Positions 8,595-17,538 of a stretch of 64,000 nt of DNA are shown piece after piece. The notes under the pieces were generated by a model. That model saw only the letters and a list, made by a program, of their open reading frames with translations, searched no databases and was not told the origin of the DNA. The position numbers were made by a program, and so were the translations under genes. Position 1 is the stretch's first letter. Each line of letters begins with the position of its first letter. The stretch is from Bacteroidia bacterium (GTDB lineage Bacteria > Bacteroidota > Bacteroidia > Bacteroidales > Prolixibacteraceae), in contig JANYKW010000099.1 of NCBI GenBank assembly GCA_025358025.1, forward strand, positions 248,001-312,000. Direction: 5' to 3'.

Positions 8595-11243
8595 TTAGTA
8601 CGATATCCGGAATGACATATTGACGCCAACCCGTGTAAAGCTAAGCTTGTCAAAACCAACAAAAATGCCCACGTTGGCTGAGTAGAGCACCTCCAGCATC
8701 GTATATCCTGCTTCTGTATGATATGGATTGGTCGGAGAGCCGTAATAGCCGGCCCATATCATTTCGCGCCACAACGTGTTGCTGAGGACTGGCAGGTATT
8801 TCAACAGGATCAGAGACGACTTGTATGAGATAAATCCATTGATGTACCGGTCAGATGTGGAGAGCGCGTAATAGTTTGGTACATAAAAAGAGTGACGGTA
8901 TTCATGGGGCAATACCGGACTGGTTTGGGTCATCACATGGGCGAATTCAGAGAAATGTAGCTGATGGCTGTTGGTATACCATCCGGCATCTATTTCCCAG
9001 GCAAGACTGGATGTCTGGCTGAATTCGATGGCTTGGGTAAGTCCGGCGTTCAGGTAATCGTAATCCGACGTGCTGGAGAAGATATTCCTTATTCCTTTTT
9101 CAAAGCCAAAATAAAATGTTGGAAAATCGGAATGAGACATTTTTTTGATGCCATTGCGCACCCTGTAATAATACCTGGGTGTATACTCAAGTCTGAATCC
9201 AGCCTTTGCAGATATCTGACTGGCAAGCTGTTCGTTTGTTACCTCATCGTTTGCAGGCTTGTTCGGTTCATAGTCGTAATCCTGACGAGCGAAAGAGTAG
9301 TTCGTTGAGTTTTCAAGTTCATGTATATTTTTCCATTCAACATTTGCATGCAGAACCAGACCATTGGCCAAATCAACACTGTTGGCGAGTTTCAGATAAC
9401 GGTCATCATAAAAACGGGCAAAATTGGTTTTAAAGAACAGAGACGAAACCGTGTTGATGAAGGGAGAAATGGCCTGTTCCTGGTTGTTGAAATCTTCAGA
9501 ATAACTTCCGCCGTTCAATTCAAATTTTCCCCGGTGCATGGGAGCATAGTTGTATTTTATACCAAGATTTCCCATAAGCGTCTCCCGGTTAAAAGCATAA
9601 GCAACACGTGGGCGAATCTCCAGGGATCGGCCGGGTTTGTAATTTTTGGTAAAGAGTATTTCCTGATTCAGAACAAATCCGTCCACAGCATTGAATGAAA
9701 ATCTTCTGATATTAATCAGTCCATAATAATTAAAGTGCCAGGAGGAATCCTTAAAAGTGGTTTGACTGCCTACAAAGAAAGGTGTGAATACTCCCAGGTT
9801 GAATTTCTTTTTAGAGATGGAAATAGCCTTTGGATTGTTTTTCTCAACCAATACCAGTGAGTCACGTTTCTGATAACTTTGTAACTCTTCGGCCGCTAAA
9901 GGTATCGGTCGCATCGTATTCCAAAATGCCGTGTCATGGTTGGCAGCCCTGGGATCAATAACCACCTTAACTGACTCAGTCATCTCCAGCGTTTTAAGCG
10001 AATCGGTAGCAGAACGGTTGCTTGCCGACTCCATTAAGCGGGAGAGTTTGTTCATCTCACGGTTGTTAAGCTCTTTTTTCTCCAGCAGGAGATCAATTTT
10101 TTCTTTATTCTTTTCCAGTGTCTTGGAGGTTTTTTTGCTTTTCTCCTGAACGGATACTGTCGGTTTTACAGTTTGAGCCGTGGTAACCGGACGTACCGGA
10201 AGATTGAGTAAATCCAGGACACTCTGGTTGAAATTCAAGTCGGTGTATTTCATGGAGGTCGTAAACTTGCCGCTGCCCTTGATCCCCATCATGTTGGCAT
10301 TGAATGAAAAATTGTGACTGACAGGCAGCCAGATTGACGGTGAGACCTCATCGTAAGTCATGTAAAGATTCACGGGGCCGATGGGTGAGTCAAAGGTGAG
10401 ATCCGCTTGCTTCAGACACCAGTAATCTTCCATGATGTAAAGCGTTCCCTCGAAAAGCAGCTTGCTCGTGCGCTTTGGCGTCACTCTGATTTTATTCACA
10501 ATGTTCTTACCCTCGTAGCTGAAACCTTCGTACTTAAAATTATAATGTGAAAAGGCATTTTTCCCTACCGGGGATATCATTACATCAATATTATCCTGGT
10601 ATAAGCTCGATCCGAGAATGTCAGTAACCTGGAAGTCAATTCCTTTCGGGAATGAGGAATTGATTGATTTGATCTGGAGGTCGTATTTGTCGGGTGCTTT
10701 AAAGGTGATCTGATTCACACTTTCCTGTACCAGAATATCGCCGGATTTTACATCGATATTCTGTTTTCTGAGTTGATTCCGGAAGATGGCCGGGATATTT
10801 TCTACTTTTATGGTACCCCTGAGATAGGCAGTTGCACCATAACTCTTCACCTGATTAAGATGAACATAAGAAAGGCTGATCACCTTACGCATGATGGGGT
10901 AGGCCCTGTCGATACCCGCACTGATGGTAATCTCCTGGATTTCCTGATACTGCTCATCCATAATCACTGAAATGGAGATGGGCTTACTCGTAAGTGCAAT
11001 AATCTCAGTTTTGGGTGCATAACCGAGACTTCTGTAGGTTACCGTGTATTTGCCTGCCGGGAGATCTATTTCAAAATTACCGTTTTCATTCGTTGTGGTT
11101 CCTTGTGATAACTCTTTAAAAAAGACAGTGGCATATGGGATTGGAAGGCCATTCTTGTCCTTGATGTTGCCCTTTAGGTTATGACCCATCGCAAGATTGG
11201 TCATGAAGCATAAAAGGGAGATCAGGGTCAGGAATTTTCTCAT
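8595..11243 (-). CDS. DUF5686 outer-membrane protein with carboxypeptidase-regulatory-like N-terminal domain
   Basis: 882 residues from the ATG at 11241-11243 (an upstream TTG would add seven residues before the signal peptide and is less likely). Signal peptide at about 1-20 (MRKFLTLISLLCFMTNLAMG). Residues about 22-105 form a CarboxypepD_reg-like beta-sandwich (LKGNIKDKNGLPIPYATVFFKEL, TTTNENGNFEIDLPAGKYTVTYRSLGY) as found at the N-terminus of SusC proteins. The middle has a lysine/glutamate-rich linker, and the C-terminal half has alternating aromatic/polar strands ending RVGVNMSFRISY, typical of an outer-membrane beta-barrel. DUF5686 proteins are widespread in Bacteroidota and of unknown function; no TonB plug domain is seen, so it is not a SusC. 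Confidence 0.85.
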   Translation of the reverse strand: MRKFLTLISLLCFMTNLAMGHNLKGNIKDKNGLPIPYATVFFKELSQGTTTNENGNFEIDLPAGKYTVTYRSLGYAPKTEIIALTSKPISISVIMDEQYQEIQEITISAGIDRAYPIMRKVISLSYVHLNQVKSYGATAYLRGTIKVENIPAIFRNQLRKQNIDVKSGDILVQESVNQITFKAPDKYDLQIKSINSSFPKGIDFQVTDILGSSLYQDNIDVMISPVGKNAFSHYNFKYEGFSYEGKNIVNKIRVTPKRTSKLLFEGTLYIMEDYWCLKQADLTFDSPIGPVNLYMTYDEVSPSIWLPVSHNFSFNANMMGIKGSGKFTTSMKYTDLNFNQSVLDLLNLPVRPVTTAQTVKPTVSVQEKSKKTSKTLEKNKEKIDLLLEKKELNNREMNKLSRLMESASNRSATDSLKTLEMTESVKVVIDPRAANHDTAFWNTMRPIPLAAEELQSYQKRDSLVLVEKNNPKAISISKKKFNLGVFTPFFVGSQTTFKDSSWHFNYYGLINIRRFSFNAVDGFVLNQEILFTKNYKPGRSLEIRPRVAYAFNRETLMGNLGIKYNYAPMHRGKFELNGGSYSEDFNNQEQAISPFINTVSSLFFKTNFARFYDDRYLKLANSVDLANGLVLHANVEWKNIHELENSTNYSFARQDYDYEPNKPANDEVTNEQLASQISAKAGFRLEYTPRYYYRVRNGIKKMSHSDFPTFYFGFEKGIRNIFSSTSDYDYLNAGLTQAIEFSQTSSLAWEIDAGWYTNSHQLHFSEFAHVMTQTSPVLPHEYRHSFYVPNYYALSTSDRYINGFISYKSSLILLKYLPVLSNTLWREMIWAGYYGSPTNPYHTEAGYTMLEVLYSANVGIFVGFDKLSFTRVGVNMSFRISY

Positions 11244-11287
11244 TTTACTCTCAGGTTTAGACAATATACAGCATGATCCAAAGGTAT

Positions 11288-11336
11288 AAAAAAACGCACG
11301 AAGCGCAGTTGAATTCTGCCACTTCGTGCGTTTTTT
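11288..11336 (-). terminator. Rho-independent terminator of tpiA
   Basis: Nearly perfect inverted repeat: CGCACGAAG (11295-11303) pairs with CTTCGTGCG (11322-11330), with an inner GCAG/CTGC stem, flanked by A7 on the left and T6 on the right. Read on the minus strand the right arm is followed by a T-run, which suits termination after tpiA and insulation of the DUF5686 gene downstream. Confidence 0.85.
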
Positions 11337-11356
11337 GATGATTTTCCGGCAGATTT

Positions 11357-12115
11357 TTAATAGGCGTTGATGATCGCCAAAAAATCTTCTGCTTTGAGCG
11401 ATGCCCCGCCGATCAGGCCGCCATCAATATCCGCCTGACTGAACAGCTCCTTTGCATTGGCCGGACTGCATGACCCTCCGTAGAGAATCGAACATGCTGC
11501 CGCGATCGTCTGATCATATTTTTTTGCAATTAACTGACGTATGAAAGCAAGCATGTCCTGTGCCTGTTGAGAACTTGCTGTGCGTCCTGTTCCAATGGCC
11601 CAGATTGGTTCATATGCGATCACGATCTTCTTGAAGTCTTCGGCCGGGAGGTTGAAAATTGTCTCTTCCAACTGCTTTTTAACGAAATTATTCTCAGTGC
11701 CTGCTTCGCGGATGGCAAGCGCTTCTCCGCAGCAATAGATCGGGGTTAAACCTTGTGCAAGGGTCAACGCTACTTTTTTGTTGAGGATTTCGCTTGTTTC
11801 AAGATAGTATTCGCGTCGTTCGGAGTGACCGATTATGACGTAGGTCGCACCGGTGGATTGTATCATGGATACAGATACTTCTCCGGTAAAAGCGCCTTTT
11901 GGTTCTGCCGCACAGTTTTGTGCCGCTACGCATACTCGGTCCGGATCGACGATGGCACAAACGCTTGCCAGGTGAGTGAAAGGAGTTCCTAAAACGACAA
12001 CTACATCTTTTGCACCCCGCTCGGTTACCAAAATGTTAACTTGTTTAGCCAGTTCAACACCTTCGCTGATGGTGGTGTTGCATTTCCAGTTACCGGCAAC
12101 AATTTTCTTTCTCAT
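11357..12115 (-). CDS. tpiA: Triosephosphate isomerase
   Basis: Interconverts dihydroxyacetone phosphate and glyceraldehyde-3-phosphate in glycolysis. 252 residues, the usual length of bacterial TIM. Visible motifs: N-terminal GNWKCN with the catalytic Lys (K11), [13 protein letters not shown] with the electrophilic His, [17 protein letters not shown] with the catalytic Glu in the [10 protein letters not shown] signature and the phosphate-gripping loop 6, and C-terminal [13 protein letters not shown] and [11 protein letters not shown]. It follows the BT_3928-type and DUF1599 genes on the same strand with about 100 bp between, a neighbourhood conserved in Bacteroides. A TATCTTTG box at 12156-12163 suggests its own promoter. 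Confidence 0.98.
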   Translation of the reverse strand: MRKKIVAGNWKCNTTISEGVELAKQVNILVTERGAKDVVVVLGTPFTHLASVCAIVDPDRVCVAAQNCAAEPKGAFTGEVSVSMIQSTGATYVIIGHSERREYYLETSEILNKKVALTLAQGLTPIYCCGEALAIREAGTENNFVKKQLEETIFNLPAEDFKKIVIAYEPIWAIGTGRTASSQQAQDMLAFIRQLIAKKYDQTIAAACSILYGGSCSPANAKELFSQADIDGGLIGGASLKAEDFLAIINAY

Positions 12116-12155
12116 GGTCGGTGATATTTAAATTTTGAGATTGATGATCTTTCAG

Positions 12156-12163
12156 CAAAGATA
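12156..12163 (-). promoter_or_regulatory. Candidate -7 promoter element for tpiA
   Basis: On the minus strand this reads TATCTTTG, matching TAnnTTTG, 41-48 bp upstream of the tpiA ATG. No clear -33 element, so moderate confidence. Confidence 0.5.
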
Positions 12164-12215
12164 AGAATCAGACATATATCCAGCTAAACCGTGGAGGTTG
12201 ATATACCCGATTTAA

Positions 12216-13355
12216 CTATTTGATTACTTTGGATACAAGACTTGTCATCTCTTCAACAGTCGGGAGGTCATTGTAGTGCCATTTTCCCATGATCGTCCCG
12301 CCCCGGAGATAAAGCAGCCCGGGATTACCCCTGACAATGGTCTTCAAGGTCACCTCATCTCCAAAAAGGAATTCGTAGGCAGGGTTAGCCTGATTCTTGA
12401 ATTCCTCAAGTCTTTGTCCGGATGTGGATGTGAGACAAACAAACTTGAAGTCTGATACCCTGGCCCAACCGGCCAGCTGATTGATCAGTTCCTGCTTTTT
12501 GAGCGAACTTTTGGTGAGATTGGGCGCAATCAGAAAAAAGGTTGGCTTGTCGTCAGAAAAGAAAAAACCGGTCACGTCATCACCCTGCGCCGTTCGTATC
12601 TGGAAATCATGGATTGGCGGAGTATATCCTTTTTGAACCAGTTCGGATTTTCCCATGGATTCAAATTTCCAGTTCAACGTATCCTTCCAGGGATAATCGG
12701 TGTCTGTGAACTTCATTACCTTGTTGCTCTGCTTGTTGCGGTAAAAAAAGGTATTGCTGTAAACATCAGCATGTTTTCCTTCCGGAATTTTCATGCCTTC
12801 CGGGATATTGGCCCCTACTTTGTATGGCCTGAAATCGAAAACCGGATCGTGCCGGTAAGACCAGGTAACAAACCCAATGTAAATGCAGGTTATTATAGTG
12901 ATGCGGTAATATCTCCATTTCCCCAGGATGACAGGCTCAATTTTGGATCTGTTGACATAAACCAGGATGATCATGGCAGAAAGGAGAACATTTTTGAAAA
13001 AGGTTTGCCAGTTGGTAATCACCAGGGCATCGCCAAAACAACCACAATCAGTAACGGGATTTGCCAGTGCCACATAAAGCGTCAGTGGAGTGAAAATAGC
13101 CATAAACAAGAGCCCCAGCAAAGAGGTGAGACGAATTCTGACACATAGCAGGATAGCTGCTCCAATAAAAAATTCGGCAAAAGGGAGTAGCCAGGAGCCA
13201 AGGGCTGCCAGAATACCAAGTCCGCCAAGGTTCATGGATTGCAAATAATCCAGCAGTTTGTACTCAAATCCCCAGGGATCGATTCCTTTGACAAAACCCG
13301 AGAAGATAAAAACAAGACCAAATATCCAGCGCGAAAGGGTGGTAATTTTCTTCAT
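12216..13355 (-). CDS. BT_3928-type membrane protein: DoxX/MauE domain plus thioredoxin-like tail
   Basis: 379 residues. The N-terminal ~150 residues form four to five transmembrane helices of the DoxX/MauE type (FGLVFIFSGFVKGIDPWGFEYKL; NPVTDCGCFGDAL carries the CGCFG motif typical of MauE-like proteins, which handle disulfide/quinone redox chemistry). The C-terminal ~130 residues (KPTFFLIAPNLTKSSLKK onward, ending NPGLLYLRGGTIMGKWHYNDLPT) resemble an AhpC/thioredoxin fold facing the periplasm, without a CxxC. Biochemical function is unknown. Its start overlaps the end of the DUF1599 gene by 4 bp, so the two are translationally coupled; tpiA lies downstream. Confidence 0.85.
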   Translation of the reverse strand: MKKITTLSRWIFGLVFIFSGFVKGIDPWGFEYKLLDYLQSMNLGGLGILAALGSWLLPFAEFFIGAAILLCVRIRLTSLLGLLFMAIFTPLTLYVALANPVTDCGCFGDALVITNWQTFFKNVLLSAMIILVYVNRSKIEPVILGKWRYYRITIITCIYIGFVTWSYRHDPVFDFRPYKVGANIPEGMKIPEGKHADVYSNTFFYRNKQSNKVMKFTDTDYPWKDTLNWKFESMGKSELVQKGYTPPIHDFQIRTAQGDDVTGFFFSDDKPTFFLIAPNLTKSSLKKQELINQLAGWARVSDFKFVCLTSTSGQRLEEFKNQANPAYEFLFGDEVTLKTIVRGNPGLLYLRGGTIMGKWHYNDLPTVEEMTSLVSKVIK

Positions 13356-13897
13356 GATTCAGATTCGAATTCCATTTTTATCAGGGCAAAAACCGAATAG
13401 TTGATCATATCCATATAGTTGGCATCGACTCCTTCAGATATCAGGGTCTTGCCCATATTATCCTCAATCTGCTTGGTGCGTTTGATCTTCATCAAAATCA
13501 AATCAGTAAAGGAGCTGATCCGCATCTGCCGCCATGCTTCGCCATAGTCGTGATTTTTATCCAGCATCAGCTTTTTGGCTTTCTCCAGGTTCTCCAGGTA
13601 CATTGCTTCGGCCTTGTCGTGCGGAAGTTCCTCTTCCACCACACCCAATTCCAGCTGTATCAAGGCAAGGGAGCAATAGTTGATGATTCCAATGAATTCT
13701 GACCGGGCATCGTCGTCAATTTTTGCAATCCCTTTCTCTTCAATGTTTCGGATGCGCTGTGCCTTGATAAATATCTGATCGGTCATGGAAGATGGTCGTA
13801 ATATTCTCCAGGCAGTGCCATAATCTTTCATCTTTTTTATAAATACCTCACGGCAAAGGCTTATTACATGATCGTATTGTTCCCTGGTTTTTTTCAC
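13352..13897 (-). CDS. DUF1599 domain protein (two internal repeats)
   Basis: 181 residues starting at a GTG (13895-13897); the next in-frame ATG would remove the conserved first helix. The sequence is an internal duplication: CREVFIKKMKDYGTAWRILRPSS...DQIFIKAQRIRNIEE in the first half and LEKAKKLMLDKNHDYGEAWRQMRISS...DLILMKIKRTKQIED in the second, each with the DYGxAWRxxR signature of DUF1599. Such all-helical KxxDYG/E-x-W proteins resemble the MazG-like/nucleotide pyrophosphohydrolase helical family, but catalytic function has not been shown. Cytoplasmic, no signal peptide. Coupled to the downstream DoxX-type gene by a 4-bp overlap and divergent from folP. Confidence 0.88.
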   Translation of the reverse strand: MKKTREQYDHVISLCREVFIKKMKDYGTAWRILRPSSMTDQIFIKAQRIRNIEEKGIAKIDDDARSEFIGIINYCSLALIQLELGVVEEELPHDKAEAMYLENLEKAKKLMLDKNHDYGEAWRQMRISSFTDLILMKIKRTKQIEDNMGKTLISEGVDANYMDMINYSVFALIKMEFESES

Positions 13898-13993
13898 TTC
13901 AATGGGGTTTTGATAGATTCTCCTTTTGAATACAAGAATTCAAATATACAAAAAGCTGATTCCATATTTTACGAAGTTTATTGGCAGATTTAC

Positions 13994-14001
13994 TATTTTT
14001 G
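13994..14001 (+). promoter_or_regulatory. Candidate -7 promoter element for folP-cdaA
   Basis: TATTTTTG matches the TAnnTTTG consensus and lies about 80 bp before the folP ATG, in the gap between divergent folP and DUF1599. No strong -33 element. Confidence 0.45.
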
Positions 14002-14082
14002 TCAACAGTCAGCAAATCAGGATTTGAAATCTGTTAAATTTTTCCGGATTGTTGCCTTTTTTGTTGAACAAAGAGTCATTCC

Positions 14083-14952
14083 ATGTTGTTTCAGAAAATA
14101 GATAAGCCCTTTTACCGCAAAAAAAGATCGTTGCAACTGAATGGTCAGATGATTATTCTGGATCAACCCATTGTGATGGGAATTCTTAATCTGACGCCGG
14201 ATTCTTTTTACGATGGAGGCAGGTATTTGGTTGAAAAAGAGGTTCTCTGTCGTGCCGAAGAGATACTGCTACAGGGAGGTCTGGTCATCGATATCGGTGC
14301 TGTGTCCAGCAGGCCCGGAGCAAAAGATGTTTCACGGGAAGAAGAACTCAGTCGTTTAATGCCTTCTGTTGCAGCTATCCGAAAACATTTTCCGGAGGCA
14401 ATCATCTCAGTCGACAGTTTCCGATCTGAGGTTATTACCCGGGTTTATAATGAAACCGGTGATTTTATAGTTAACGATATATCGGGTGGTAAACTGGATG
14501 ATAATATGTTCGGAACAGTTGCTGAACTGGGACTTCCATACATACTGATGCACATGCAGGGAAACCCGGCTACCATGCAGGTGAATCCTACCTATGGCAA
14601 TGTAATTAAGGAGATCATGCTGGATCTGTCCGAGAAAATAAATGCGCTTAAATTATTGGGGGTCAATGATATAATTATAGATCCCGGGTTTGGCTTCGGT
14701 AAAAACATGCAGCACAATTATGAACTTTTAAACTGTCTTGATTCGTTTCGTCTTTTTGAACTACCTTTGCTTGCAGGGGTTTCCCGCAAGGCCATGGTTT
14801 GGAAACTACTGGAAATAACACCCGAAGAGAGCCTGAACGGCACAACGGTATTAAATACCCTGGCGTTGATGGGTGGCGCCGATATTCTCAGGGTACATGA
14901 TGTCCGTGAAGCGGTTGAAACCATCCGGCTGGTTTCAGAACTTAAAAAATGA
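14083..14952 (+). CDS. folP: Dihydropteroate synthase
   Basis: Condenses 6-hydroxymethyl-7,8-dihydropterin pyrophosphate with p-aminobenzoate in folate synthesis; the target of sulfonamides. 289 residues. Family motifs in order: MGILNLTPDSFYDGG (pyrophosphate loop 1), GAVSSRPGAKDVS (loop 2), SVDSFRSEV, VNDISGG, HMQGNPATMQ, IDPGFGFGKNMQHNYELL, LAGVSRKAM and the C-terminal RVHDVREAVETIRL with the His-Asp pair. No resistance-type insertion is evident by eye. Followed after 4 bp by cdaA in the same direction, an operon arrangement common in Bacteroidota. Confidence 0.97.
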   Translation: MLFQKIDKPFYRKKRSLQLNGQMIILDQPIVMGILNLTPDSFYDGGRYLVEKEVLCRAEEILLQGGLVIDIGAVSSRPGAKDVSREEELSRLMPSVAAIRKHFPEAIISVDSFRSEVITRVYNETGDFIVNDISGGKLDDNMFGTVAELGLPYILMHMQGNPATMQVNPTYGNVIKEIMLDLSEKINALKLLGVNDIIIDPGFGFGKNMQHNYELLNCLDSFRLFELPLLAGVSRKAMVWKLLEITPEESLNGTTVLNTLALMGGADILRVHDVREAVETIRLVSELKK

Positions 14953-14956
14953 TTGT

Positions 14957-15739
14957 ATGACCGATCTCTTTATACATCTTAAATTTCCGGATTTGCTGGA
15001 TATTCTTTTTGTAGCCATTCTCTTTTACGAATTGTATAATCTGGTCAGGGGAACCGTCACATTCAGTATTTTTCTTGGAATATTTATTGTATTTATGGTT
15101 TGGGTGGTCGTTCGTGCATTGAAAATGGAGCTGTTGGGATCCATTTTAAGCAACCTTTTTGGCGTTGGGATTCTTGCCCTGATTGTAGTTTTTCAGCAGG
15201 AGATAAGACGGTTTCTGCTGATGTTGGGGAATAGTTACAAAAACAACAAAAAGATTTCAATAGAATCACTCTTTGCCGGTCAGTTCAGAAATATTTCTCC
15301 TTCCGGTATCAAATCGATTGTTGATGCTTGCATCCAGATGTCCAAATCAAAAACCGGGGCACTGATTGTTATTTCCAGGGAAAACGAACTGAAAGAGTAC
15401 GTGCGAACCGGAGAATTTATTGATGCAGAGATCCGTACTGATTTGATATCCAGTATTTTCTTTAAAAATTCACCACTACATGATGGCGCGGCAATTGTGG
15501 TATCCAACCGTATACAGGCCGTACGCTGCATCTTACCGGTTTCTTCAAGTCAGGAGATCCATCCATCATTGGGATTACGCCACCGCGCGGCCATTGGAAT
15601 GTCGGAAGTTACAGATGCTTTTATTATCATCGTGAGCGAAGAAACCGGAAAGATCTCGATCACCGAGAACGGAAAGTTGATTGAAAACGTCAGTCCGGAC
15701 GAGCTTTTCCGCATCTTGCAATCAGAACAGAAAAACTGA
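14957..15739 (+). CDS. cdaA: Diadenylate cyclase CdaA (c-di-AMP synthase)
   Basis: Makes the second messenger c-di-AMP from two ATP at the cytoplasmic face of the membrane; c-di-AMP controls potassium and osmotic balance and cell-wall state. The ATG at 14957 gives 260 residues; earlier in-frame ATGs lie inside folP. Three transmembrane helices occupy about 1-85, then a coiled segment and the DAC catalytic domain with SPLHDGAAIVVSNRI (DGA motif) and LGLRHRAAIGMSE (RHR motif), both needed for catalysis. The four-base gap from the folP stop implies cotranscription and probably translational coupling. Confidence 0.96.
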   Translation: MTDLFIHLKFPDLLDILFVAILFYELYNLVRGTVTFSIFLGIFIVFMVWVVVRALKMELLGSILSNLFGVGILALIVVFQQEIRRFLLMLGNSYKNNKKISIESLFAGQFRNISPSGIKSIVDACIQMSKSKTGALIVISRENELKEYVRTGEFIDAEIRTDLISSIFFKNSPLHDGAAIVVSNRIQAVRCILPVSSSQEIHPSLGLRHRAAIGMSEVTDAFIIIVSEETGKISITENGKLIENVSPDELFRILQSEQKN

Positions 15740-15753
15740 TTGCGCTTTCTCAC

Positions 15754-15780
15754 TTTAGCCTTTATCCTTTATCCTTTTTA
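15754..15780. repeat. TTTATCC word array at the asnB stop codon
   Basis: Units TTTAGCC, TTTATCC, TTTATCC, TTTTTA in tandem. The last bases (15778-15780) are the asnB stop codon read on the minus strand. The array therefore begins at the stop and fills the cdaA-asnB gap. Confidence 0.75.
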
Positions 15781-17445
15781 GTTGCTATCCAGGTGTACCG
15801 ACTTCACCGCTCTTCCCGATGGATCCGCATTGTTTCTGAATGAAGGATCCCAGGCCAGGGCTTCCGGAGTGCTGCAAGCAATTGATGGAACTGAAGGTAC
15901 GCAGGATGCTGCCGTATCGGAAGGGAAGTGCTCAGTGAATATTGAACGGTAGAAATACTCTTCCTTCGACATGGGGGTATTGATATGAAAGCGGAATTTG
16001 GCACTTTTCATCTGTTCATCGGTTACCTTTTCGGCCACCATCGATTTTAGCGAATCGATCCAGTTGTAACCGACACCGTCCGAAAATTGCTCTTTCTGAC
16101 GCCATGCCACACTGGCTGGCAGGTAATCTTCAAAAGCCTTGCGCAGGATCCACTTCTCCATTTTACCATTTTTGGCCATCTTGTCTTCAGGATTCAATGT
16201 CATAGCAACATCCATAAACTCTTTGTCCAGGAATGGAACCCTGCCTTCAACGCCCCAGGCGGCCAGCGACTTGTTGGCACGCAGGCAGTCGTAAAGGTGC
16301 AGTTTGCCCAGCTTGCGGATGGTTTCCTCGTGAAAAGCCTGTGCATTGGGCGCTTTGTGAAAATAAAGATAACCTCCGAAAATTTCGTCGGCGCCCTCAC
16401 CAGAAAGAACCATCTTCACACCCATGGATTTGATCACCCTCGACAGCAGGTACATGGGTGTAGATGCCCTGATGGTTGTTACGTCATAAGTCTCCAGATG
16501 ATAGATTACATCGCGCAGGGCGTCCATTCCTTCCTGAACCGTAAAGTGTACCTCGTGGTGCACAGTCCCAATATGATCTGCCACGATTCTGGCAGCTGCA
16601 AGATCCGGAGATCCGATAAGGCCTACTGCAAATGAGTGCAGCTGTGGCCACCATGCATCCTGGTTGTCATTTTCCGATTCAACGCGTTTGGCTGCATATT
16701 TCTTGGCAATAGCAGAAATAACGGAAGAGTCCAGTCCTCCGGAAAGAAGAACACCGTAAGGAACATCCGACATCAGCTGACGGTGTACGGCATCTTCAAG
16801 TGATTTTCTAAGCGTATTAATATCCGACAGGTTATTTTTTACATTTTCATAATCTCCCCAGGTGCGGTTATACCATTTTTTTAGTATTCCGTCTTTACTG
16901 TAAAGATAATGACCTGGCAGGAACTCTTCAATCCTCTTACAAACACCTTCCAGGGCCTTAAGTTCAGAAGCGATATAAAACTGCCCGTCTTCATCCCAAC
17001 CCATATATAAAGGAATGATACCAATGTGGTCGCGTGCAATCAGGTAACAATCTTTCTCCCGGTCGTAAAGTGCAAATGCAAAGATTCCGCTGAGGTCTTC
17101 GAGGAAACCGATCCCCTTTTCCCGGTATAGCGCCAGGATTACTTCGCAGTCGGACTGTGTTTGAAATTCATACTTGCATTCAAGCGGGTTTCGGAGTTCT
17201 CTGTGGTTATAAATCTCTCCATTTACTGCCAAAACCAGATTTCGATCTTTGCTGTAAAGAGGCTGACCCCCTGAAGTGGGATCTACGATAGCCAGGCGTT
17301 CATGCGCGAGAATCGCGCGGTCATCCACAAAAATTCCTGACCAGTCCGGTCCGCGGTGCCTGATTTTTTTCGACATCTCCAACGCTTTGATACGCAGCTG
17401 CTCCGATGAGCCATTGATTTCAAATACTCCTACAATTCCGCACAT
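15778..17445 (-). CDS. asnB: Asparagine synthase (glutamine-hydrolysing), AsnB type
   Basis: Makes asparagine from aspartate, ATP and glutamine in the cytoplasm. 555 residues, as for E. coli AsnB (554). The N-terminal class II glutaminase starts MCGIVG, so Cys2 is the nucleophile after Met removal; RHRGPDWSG, NGEIYNHREL and SDCEVILALY follow. The synthetase domain has the PP-loop motif LLSGGLDSSVISAIA, then MVLSGEGADEIFGGYLYFHKAP and GVEGRVPFLDKEFMDVAM. All motifs are intact. Its promoter is well defined (17509-17538). The next genes upstream, on the opposite strand, are the SusC remnant and the SusCD operon. Confidence 0.97.
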   Translation of the reverse strand: MCGIVGVFEINGSSEQLRIKALEMSKKIRHRGPDWSGIFVDDRAILAHERLAIVDPTSGGQPLYSKDRNLVLAVNGEIYNHRELRNPLECKYEFQTQSDCEVILALYREKGIGFLEDLSGIFAFALYDREKDCYLIARDHIGIIPLYMGWDEDGQFYIASELKALEGVCKRIEEFLPGHYLYSKDGILKKWYNRTWGDYENVKNNLSDINTLRKSLEDAVHRQLMSDVPYGVLLSGGLDSSVISAIAKKYAAKRVESENDNQDAWWPQLHSFAVGLIGSPDLAAARIVADHIGTVHHEVHFTVQEGMDALRDVIYHLETYDVTTIRASTPMYLLSRVIKSMGVKMVLSGEGADEIFGGYLYFHKAPNAQAFHEETIRKLGKLHLYDCLRANKSLAAWGVEGRVPFLDKEFMDVAMTLNPEDKMAKNGKMEKWILRKAFEDYLPASVAWRQKEQFSDGVGYNWIDSLKSMVAEKVTDEQMKSAKFRFHINTPMSKEEYFYRSIFTEHFPSDTAASCVPSVPSIACSTPEALAWDPSFRNNADPSGRAVKSVHLDSN

Positions 17446-17508
17446 ATTTTATTAATTATTTTATTCGATTTTAGGCGATAAAAAACAATATGATTAATTA
17501 TTCCGGTG

Positions 17509-17538
17509 CAAATATACAAATTTCTATTAAATGCCAAA
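17509..17538 (-). promoter_or_regulatory. Promoter of asnB
   Basis: On the minus strand TTTG (17535-17538), an 18-bp spacer, then TATATTTG (17509-17516) match the Bacteroidota -33/-7 consensus. It predicts a start about 55 bp upstream of the asnB ATG. Confidence 0.7.

Noticed and set aside
8595-11243. SusC-type receptor
   Set aside because: It has the carboxypeptidase-like N-terminal domain and a barrel end but no plug domain, TonB box or SusC signature.
12609-13148. 179-codon plus-strand frame inside the DoxX-type gene
   Set aside because: Antisense shadow of transmembrane-coding DNA; composition unlike neighbours.
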